Of a DNA stretch of 56,661 bases, positions 51,965 through 56,661 are shown piece after piece (position 1 is the first letter of the stretch; each line of letters begins with the position of its first letter). Source of the DNA: Micrococcales bacterium (GTDB taxonomy: Bacteria > Actinomycetota > Actinomycetes > Actinomycetales > Microbacteriaceae); the NCBI GenBank assembly GCA_947454255.1, contig CANGIU010000009.1, positions 1 to 56,661 of the forward strand, written 5' to 3'. Position numbers and translations under genes: made by a program. The notes below the pieces were generated by a model. That model ran no database searches, was not told the origin of the DNA, and saw only the letters and a program-made list of their open reading frames with translations.

Positions 51965-53155
51965 ATGACCACACCAACCCTGAGCGCTAAAGAAGCTAAG
52001 CTCCTAGCCCTGTATGCCTGTGGGTTGGACTCTAGGCAGGACAAGACTGTTCTGGATGTTATTACCCGATTTGGGATGCTCCAGATCGATAGCGTAAATG
52101 TGTTTGAACGAGCCCACTACATGCCTCTGTTCAGCCGGCTCGGTTCCTATGACAAGAACGAATTGGATTCACTGACTCAGGGAAACCAACCCAAGTTGAT
52201 TGAATACTGGGCTCATCAGGCAAGTTTTATCAAGACAGAAGATCTACCTCTCTTTGACTGGCGAATGCAGTGGTATCGAGATAGAGCAGCTAACAAGGAA
52301 AGCTTCCAATACAAAAATAAGAAACTGATCGCATGGATACTTTCCGAACTTGAAGCAAATGGGCCGATGACCCACAGCCAATTCGAACATGAGGAAACAA
52401 AACGAACTGGATCTTGGTGGGGCTGGAGCAACGTCAAAATCGCCCTTGAGCGACTCATGCGACAGGGTGATGTTATTGCTGCCGGTAGAAGAAACTTCAG
52501 TCGTATGTATGCACTTCCAGAGCAGGTTCTGCCTAAGAGCGTTCTAAACAAGAATGTCGATCATCAAACTGGAAAAATGAAATTATTTGGGAATGCAGCA
52601 AAACTAATGGGGGTCGGGACAGTCAGAGACATCGCCAATGTTTACTGCATCTACCCATCAGAAGCTAAACCAATAGTTGCCGATCTTGAAGCACTTGGAA
52701 TAGTGAAAGAAGTCAAAGTAGAAGGCTGGAAAGAAAAAGCATATCTTCACAGAGACTTCTTCAACTTTGATTTCAAGTCTGTAAAACCAGAACTAACCAC
52801 AGTACTTTCCCCTTTCGATCCGCTCACCTGGCAGCGAGAACGAGCAATAAGGATTTTCGATTTCGATTACAAGATTGAGATCTATGTTCCAGAACCAAAA
52901 CGCATCTATGGTTACTACTCACTACCAACTCTGCATAAAGACAAGCTGGTAGCAAGAATTGATCTCAAATCAGATCGACAAAATAGTTCACTGCTAGTGC
53001 AATCTGCGTGGCATGAACTCGAACTAAGCGCAAAGGAACTGACTGGTTTGAAGAAACCTCTGACTAAGCACCTAGTTGATGTCCAGAAGTGGCAAAAACT
53101 AGAATCACTCGAGATCAAAGCCAAGGGGAACCTGGCTTTAGAACTTTCCGCCTAG
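51965..53155 (+). CDS. YcaQ-like winged-helix DNA glycosylase (HTH_42 family)
   Basis: 396 residues from ATG 51965. Earlier in-frame codons run into the divergent ilvA and lack motifs. LQIDSVNVFERAHYMPLFSRLG (near 40-61), with the Q-I-D-S-V core, and EYWAHQASF (near 81) are the YcaQ/AlkX hallmarks; three winged-helix modules follow. E. coli YcaQ unhooks DNA interstrand crosslinks, and actinobacterial homologues often protect against alkylating natural products. The tail overlaps htpX by 18 bp. Confidence 0.88.
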   Translation: MTTPTLSAKEAKLLALYACGLDSRQDKTVLDVITRFGMLQIDSVNVFERAHYMPLFSRLGSYDKNELDSLTQGNQPKLIEYWAHQASFIKTEDLPLFDWRMQWYRDRAANKESFQYKNKKLIAWILSELEANGPMTHSQFEHEETKRTGSWWGWSNVKIALERLMRQGDVIAAGRRNFSRMYALPEQVLPKSVLNKNVDHQTGKMKLFGNAAKLMGVGTVRDIANVYCIYPSEAKPIVADLEALGIVKEVKVEGWKEKAYLHRDFFNFDFKSVKPELTTVLSPFDPLTWQRERAIRIFDFDYKIEIYVPEPKRIYGYYSLPTLHKDKLVARIDLKSDRQNSSLLVQSAWHELELSAKELTGLKKPLTKHLVDVQKWQKLESLEIKAKGNLALELSA

Positions 53156-54022
53156 TTCTTTTAGTCGCTCAATGCGCTTCTCTAGCGGAGGATGTGTTGA
53201 AAACAGTCTTTCCGCAACTGATGGCTTTACTGGGTCACTGATATACATGTGCGCCATTGAATTAGAAGCTCTACGCATGGGTTTGCCATATTGCTTTAGC
53301 TTCTCTAATGCAGACGCTAACCCCTCCGGGAACCTAGTGATTTCAGCGCCTGTGGCATCGGCTAAATACTCGCGTTGACGAGACACTGCGGCGTTAACCA
53401 GAGGACCGATAAGAGCAGCCACAATCCAAGCCACAATCCCAAACAAAATCAGGATCGCACCCAATTGGTTCTTTTCCCTGTCATTACTTCTTGAGAAGAA
53501 CGAAGCACGGATCAGGAAATCTGCCAAAATACCAACCGCACTGACTAGACCGAAAACAATTGTTGACACTCTAATGTCGTAATTCTTTACGTGACTCATC
53601 TCGTGAGCCATAACACCTTCTAGTTCCTGATCATCCATGATGGCCAGCAAACCTGTTGTGGCTGCCACTATTGCATGCTTCGGATCACGTCCTGAGGCAA
53701 ACGCATTCGGAGCTTCATCTTGGATGATGTATACCTTAGGCATTGGCATACCTTCTGTAATGGAGAGGTTTTCAACTACATTCCAAAGTCTTGGGTTATC
53801 GGACTTCTGGATCTGGACTGCGCCAGAAGCTGCAACTGAAAATGCGCCGGCGCAGTAATACTGAAGCAATGCATAAAGAGAGACGAAACCAATTATTAGG
53901 AACGCTGAAGAACCATTACCTGTCGCATAGCCAGCCCATGTGGCTAATCCACCAATCAGGATTACGAAGAACAGAATGATGAAGACAGTGTTGCGTTTAT
54001 TAGCGGCTATAGCCGAATACAT
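53138..54022 (-). CDS. htpX: M48 zinc metalloprotease HtpX
   Basis: 294 residues. Two N-terminal TM helices (about 13-32, 38-60), then the zinc motif HEMSH (His140, Glu141, His144), followed by two further TM helices and the third-ligand region REYLADATGAE (near 216-226). HtpX removes misfolded membrane proteins. It lies 21 bp downstream of lemA, a very common pairing. The ATG has a strong AGGAG site. Confidence 0.96.
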   Translation of the reverse strand: MYSAIAANKRNTVFIILFFVILIGGLATWAGYATGNGSSAFLIIGFVSLYALLQYYCAGAFSVAASGAVQIQKSDNPRLWNVVENLSITEGMPMPKVYIIQDEAPNAFASGRDPKHAIVAATTGLLAIMDDQELEGVMAHEMSHVKNYDIRVSTIVFGLVSAVGILADFLIRASFFSRSNDREKNQLGAILILFGIVAWIVAALIGPLVNAAVSRQREYLADATGAEITRFPEGLASALEKLKQYGKPMRRASNSMAHMYISDPVKPSVAERLFSTHPPLEKRIERLKELGGKF

Positions 54023-54043
54023 AAATACTCCTGAAGTTGGCTG

Positions 54044-54616
54044 TTAGAACTTGACTTCAGGGGCATCAGCGATAGCGGCAAGATCAGCCACTTCGAAGAA
54101 TGCACGCTCTGAGAATCCAAGGCCTTTTGCAAAGAATGAGTTTGGCCAAACCTTTAGCTTGGTGTTCAGTTCACGCACTCCACCGTTATAGAAACGGCGT
54201 GCAGCCATGATTTTGTCTTCGGTGTCAGAAAGTTCTGACTGAAGGCCAAGGAAGTTTTGTGACGCTTGGAGCTGAGGGTAAGCCTCTGCAACCGCAAACA
54301 ATGACTTCATCGCTGATTGGAATTGACCCTCAGCTTTGGCTGCCTCTGCAGGGTTTGAAAGTGCCGATCCAGAGATGGTGGCAGCACGAGCCTTGGTTAC
54401 ATTTTCAAAGACGCCTGATTCATGCTTTGCATAACCCTTGACTGTTTCAACCAGGTTAGGGATAAGGTCAGCTCTTCGCTTTAGCTGAACAGTGATATCA
54501 CTCCATGCTTCATCAACACGAACGTTAAGACGGACAAGTCCGTTGCGCATTGATACAAACCAAATACCCGCAATAACAATTACTGCTAGGGCAATGTATA
54601 GAACTGATAAATTCAT
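54044..54616 (-). CDS. lemA: LemA family protein
   Basis: 190 residues. One N-terminal TM helix (about 3-22) is followed by the LemA helical domain with NVRVDEAWSDITVQLKRRADLIPNLVETVKGYA near 31-63 and ENVTKARA near 72. It is a membrane-anchored scaffold usually co-transcribed with htpX. AAGGAGAG precedes the ATG. A small repeat, GTTGC/GCAAC (54633-54647), lies upstream; the rest of the gap to the tRNA shows no clear feature. Confidence 0.94.
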   Translation of the reverse strand: MNLSVLYIALAVIVIAGIWFVSMRNGLVRLNVRVDEAWSDITVQLKRRADLIPNLVETVKGYAKHESGVFENVTKARAATISGSALSNPAEAAKAEGQFQSAMKSLFAVAEAYPQLQASQNFLGLQSELSDTEDKIMAARRFYNGGVRELNTKLKVWPNSFFAKGLGFSERAFFEVADLAAIADAPEVKF

Positions 54617-54711
54617 GACTCTCCTTGATCAGGTTGCTAAATGCAACATTGATATAAGAATAATCAAGTTAGACCACATTTAGAAAAACTATATGTAATC
54701 TCTCAGCGAAC

Positions 54712-54787
54712 TGGTGCCCCCAGTGGGACTCGAACCCACACTGGAACGATTTTAAGTCGTCTGCCTCTGCCATTGGGCTATGGGGGC
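54712..54787 (-). tRNA. tRNA with UAA anticodon (Leu), class I short variable arm, CCA encoded
   Basis: 76 nt on the minus strand. Acceptor GCCCCCA pairs with TGGGGGC, discriminator A, CCA encoded. D-arm GCC/GGC, anticodon stem GACGA/TCGTT (one G-T) with loop CTTAAAA, so positions 34-36 are TAA, reading UUA (Leu). T-arm GTGGG-TTCGAGT-CCCAC is perfect. The variable region is only 5 nt (CCAGT), unlike the long-armed tRNA-Leu(UAG) at 4993. I call it Leu from the anticodon and A73. Such short-arm Leu tRNAs may be normal in actinobacteria; I cannot verify this here. Confidence 0.88.
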
Positions 54788-54809
54788 TTTGCGATATTGA
54801 GTTATAAAT

Positions 54810-54846
54810 GCGAATCGGCACCTAGGATACCTGGGTGCCGATTCGC
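54810..54846 (-). terminator. Long hairpin between ndh and the UAA tRNA
   Basis: Thirteen bp pair perfectly (54810-54822 with 54834-54846, reading GCGAATCGGCACC and its complement). The stem continues through T-G, A-T, G-C and G-C pairs to an ATA triloop, giving about 17 bp. On the minus strand it follows the ndh stop and is followed by ATTTATAAC, only a weak U-run. It is a probable terminator or processing hairpin separating ndh mRNA from the tRNA. Confidence 0.65.
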
Positions 54847-54854
54847 GAAAGGTT

Positions 54855-56174
54855 TTAGGCCTTAGGACGCGATGCCCAGGTTTCAAAGGCTAATCGAGGA
54901 TCCTTTGTTGCACTGATAGAAACAATGTCACGCTTGAATAGGAAGTTGCTACCCCAACCAACAACCACTCTCCACTTACGCTCAAAAGTTGGAATTGCTA
55001 GGCCGTGGTAGACACGGTGAGCACACCAAGCTAGGAAGCCCTTGAGAACAATGTTTCCAGATTGGAACACACCGTTGTATAGGCCGAGACCAGCAACTGC
55101 ACCTAGGTTCTTGTGGTTATATTCCTTGATGCCTTCACCGCGAAGGTTAGAAACAAGGTTGGCTGCAAGTAGCTTTCCCTGGCGAACAGCGTGCTGAGCA
55201 TTTGGAACACAGAAGCCACCAACACCGCCACCAGAAAGATCTGGAACTGCAGAAACGTCTCCGGCAGTCCAAGCGTTTTCAATAACCACGCCTTCTTTGG
55301 CAACCTGCAGGGTTGGCAATGCTGTTACACGACCGCGCTCATCAAGCGGTAGGTCAGTGTTCTTCACAAATGGAGAGGCCATAACACCGGCAGTCCAAAC
55401 AATGACATCGCTCTCAAACTTCTCACCAGTAGAAAGTTCGATAACACCATCGGCAGCAGATACCAGCTGTGTGTTTAGGTGAACTTTTCCGCCGCGGCGA
55501 TCAAGGTCAGATAGCACCCATTCAGAAGTCTTCTGAGAAACCTCAGGCATGATTCTGCCCATAGCTTCAATCAGGTGGAATTTCACATCAGCGAAACTAA
55601 TTCCTGGGTAGTAGCGAATTAGGTAGCTAGCAAGGTTACGCATTTCTGCGAATACTTCAATACCAGCAAAACCTCCACCAACAACAACGAAGGTGAGAAG
55701 GCGATCACGGCTTGGACCTGCTGGCATGTTTGCAGCAAGATCAAAATTTCCAAGAATGCGGTTACGGATTTCGATTGCTTCTTCAACAGTCTTTAGACCA
55801 ATTGCATTATCGGCAACACCTGGAATTGGGAAGGTTCTAGAAACTGCACCAGCAGTTAGCACAATTTGGTCGTAGGACTGCTTGATTTCCCCAACACCTG
55901 GAACATCAAGAGTTGCAGTCTTAGTGGCGTGGTCAATCTTGGTCATCTTGCCGTTGATAATTTTGGTTGTCTTAAGGTGTCTGCGGTGTGAGACAACGGT
56001 GTGACGAGCTTCAATGGAACCAGCAACTACCTCAGGTAGGAAAGGCTGATAGATCATGTATGGAAGTGGGTCAACAAGAGTAACCTCAGCTTCACCTGCT
56101 CTAAGTAGTTTCTCCAGTTTGAAAGCTGTGTAGAAACCGGCGTAACCGCCACCGACGATCAGGATTTTTTGCAT
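54855..56174 (-). CDS. ndh: Type II NADH dehydrogenase (NDH-2)
   Basis: 439 residues. FAD-binding GGGYAGFY at 8-15, NAD-binding VVGGGFAGIEVFAE near 167-180, a second FAD motif TAGDVSAVPD near 305, and the quinone-site region AQHAVRQGKLLAANL near 325 are all present. It oxidises NADH and reduces menaquinone without pumping protons and binds the membrane through the C-terminus. ATG start with AGGA 8 nt upstream. It lies downstream of a DUF501 gene on the same strand. Confidence 0.95.
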   Translation of the reverse strand: MQKILIVGGGYAGFYTAFKLEKLLRAGEAEVTLVDPLPYMIYQPFLPEVVAGSIEARHTVVSHRRHLKTTKIINGKMTKIDHATKTATLDVPGVGEIKQSYDQIVLTAGAVSRTFPIPGVADNAIGLKTVEEAIEIRNRILGNFDLAANMPAGPSRDRLLTFVVVGGGFAGIEVFAEMRNLASYLIRYYPGISFADVKFHLIEAMGRIMPEVSQKTSEWVLSDLDRRGGKVHLNTQLVSAADGVIELSTGEKFESDVIVWTAGVMASPFVKNTDLPLDERGRVTALPTLQVAKEGVVIENAWTAGDVSAVPDLSGGGVGGFCVPNAQHAVRQGKLLAANLVSNLRGEGIKEYNHKNLGAVAGLGLYNGVFQSGNIVLKGFLAWCAHRVYHGLAIPTFERKWRVVVGWGSNFLFKRDIVSISATKDPRLAFETWASRPKA

Positions 56175-56206
56175 GCTGGGTTTTCCTAAAGATTTAGAAG
56201 ATTGTT

Positions 56207-56224
56207 GAGCGCAACTGCGCGCTC
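56207..56224. repeat. Inverted repeat between DUF501 gene and ndh
   Basis: GAGCGC (56207-56212) and GCGCTC (56219-56224) are perfect 6-bp arms with a 6-nt loop. It lies in the 61-bp gap between two same-strand genes. No U-run follows on the minus strand, so it is either a weak terminator or a regulatory site for ndh. Confidence 0.35.
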
Positions 56225-56235
56225 CTACGATTTTA

Positions 56236-56661
56236 CTAGATTGCTGCCTTGCAGGAGCACCGACTTGGGTTAAAACCCATCTCGGCTAAAGCCAAGTCAC
56301 CGATTGGGTTAATCCCAGGTCCTTTAGCCAAAGAGTGAGCGGCCAGAGCATGCAGGCACTTGACCCTGGTGGGCATCCCCCCGGCACTAATGCCTTCAAC
56401 TTCAGCTACGTGGTCGATAGCTTCTCGCTCGGCTAAGTAGCTCTCGTGTGCCGCTAAATACTTGGCTCTAAGTTCTGGGTCTGCTTCAAGCATTTCTTGT
56501 AATTTGGCCATATAGCCGGCAGCTTCTAGACCGCTGAGGAGTGCTGAAGTGTTCGGGTGAGTCAGGTAATAAAAGGTTGGAAATGGTTCACCGTGAGACA
56601 AACGAGGTGAGGTTTGAACCACCATTGGTTTACCACAAACACAGCGTGCAGCAATACCTAA
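56236..56661 (-). CDS. DUF501 family protein, 5' end cut by the window
   Basis: The frame stays open to the right edge, so the true start is outside. An internal ATG lies at 56625, but conserved family residues precede it: an A-R-C-V-C-G-K-P stretch, which continues into MVVQTSPRLSHGEPFPTFYYLTHP. GGMPTRVKCLHALAAHSLAKGPGINPIGD near the C-terminus is the DUF501 core, with cysteine and histidine residues that could bind a metal. Function unknown. In actinobacteria it usually follows eno and the divIC/ftsB-like septum gene, which would lie just beyond the edge. Confidence 0.88.
   Translation of the reverse strand, partial: LGIAARCVCGKPMVVQTSPRLSHGEPFPTFYYLTHPNTSALLSGLEAAGYMAKLQEMLEADPELRAKYLAAHESYLAEREAIDHVAEVEGISAGGMPTRVKCLHALAAHSLAKGPGINPIGDLALAEMGFNPSRCSCKAAI

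Noticed and set aside
1-56661. CRISPR array, prophage, insertion sequence or genomic island
   Set aside because: No direct-repeat array, transposase, integrase or phage gene was seen, and gene order and codon use look uniform across the window.

Overview
The window looks like the chromosome core of a small, compact actinobacterium. The closest fit is the family Microbacteriaceae, for example the planktonic freshwater 'Luna' lineages; this is an inference, because no rRNA gene is present. Actinobacterial signs are the order prfB-ftsE-ftsX-smpB-ssrA, a fused 2-oxoglutarate dehydrogenase/decarboxylase (Kgd/OdhA type), a SigR/RsrA-type redox sigma/anti-sigma pair beside aroA-rsgA-hisN, the families DUF4245, DUF4307 and DUF501, and the cluster ychF / ispH / xseA-xseB / DUF4245 / fumC / phoH / Z-isoprenyl synthase / hemolysin III / greA. 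From memory this cluster parallels Mycobacterium tuberculosis Rv1080c to Rv1112. GC content is moderate for an actinobacterium (judged by eye, not counted). There is no prophage, transposon, CRISPR array or biosynthetic island.

Layout. 1-5 kb: the 5' end of tmRNA, then smpB-ftsX-ftsE-prfB on the minus strand, an MFS transporter, a 47-residue CxxC protein and tRNA-Leu(UAG). 5-9 kb: secreted subtilase, GNAT acetyltransferase and ung on the minus strand, then an M20 amidohydrolase. 10-15 kb: metY-metX, a membrane GT-C-like protein and an Old Yellow Enzyme. 15-22 kb: two CNNM/CBS membrane proteins, kgd and an SGNH-fold protein that has lost its nucleophile. 22-27 kb: sigma/anti-sigma pair, aroA-rsgA-hisN and an MFS exporter. 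27-34 kb: the complete histidine-utilisation set hutH-hutI-hutU with divergent hutG, then a gamma-glutamyltransferase. 34-38 kb: small accessory genes (SDR, acidic secreted protein, DUF1761, SRPBCC, VOC), ychF and a DEDDh exonuclease. 38-41 kb: a PfkB kinase and class II aldolase. 41-51 kb: the conserved ispH-to-greA block. 51-57 kb: ilvA, a YcaQ-like glycosylase, htpX-lemA, a short-arm tRNA with a UAA anticodon, NDH-2 and a truncated DUF501 gene.

Most genes are central metabolism and housekeeping: methionine synthesis, TCA cycle (kgd, fumC), glycolysis, histidine catabolism to glutamate, isoprenoids, replication/repair and trans-translation. The strongest non-gene signal is transcriptional architecture. 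Many starts lie 5-7 nt behind a TANNNT-like -10 hexamer, which predicts leaderless mRNAs. Eleven convergent gene pairs overlap or abut with no room for a terminator. One divergent pair (49678/49696) appears to share a symmetric -10 element with start codons exactly 18 bp apart. I found no convincing wholly new multi-gene system. The most unusual items are that bidirectional promoter at a place where mca seems to have been lost, the SGNH pseudo-enzyme, the CxxC microprotein, the class I tRNA with a Leu anticodon and the acidic secreted protein.
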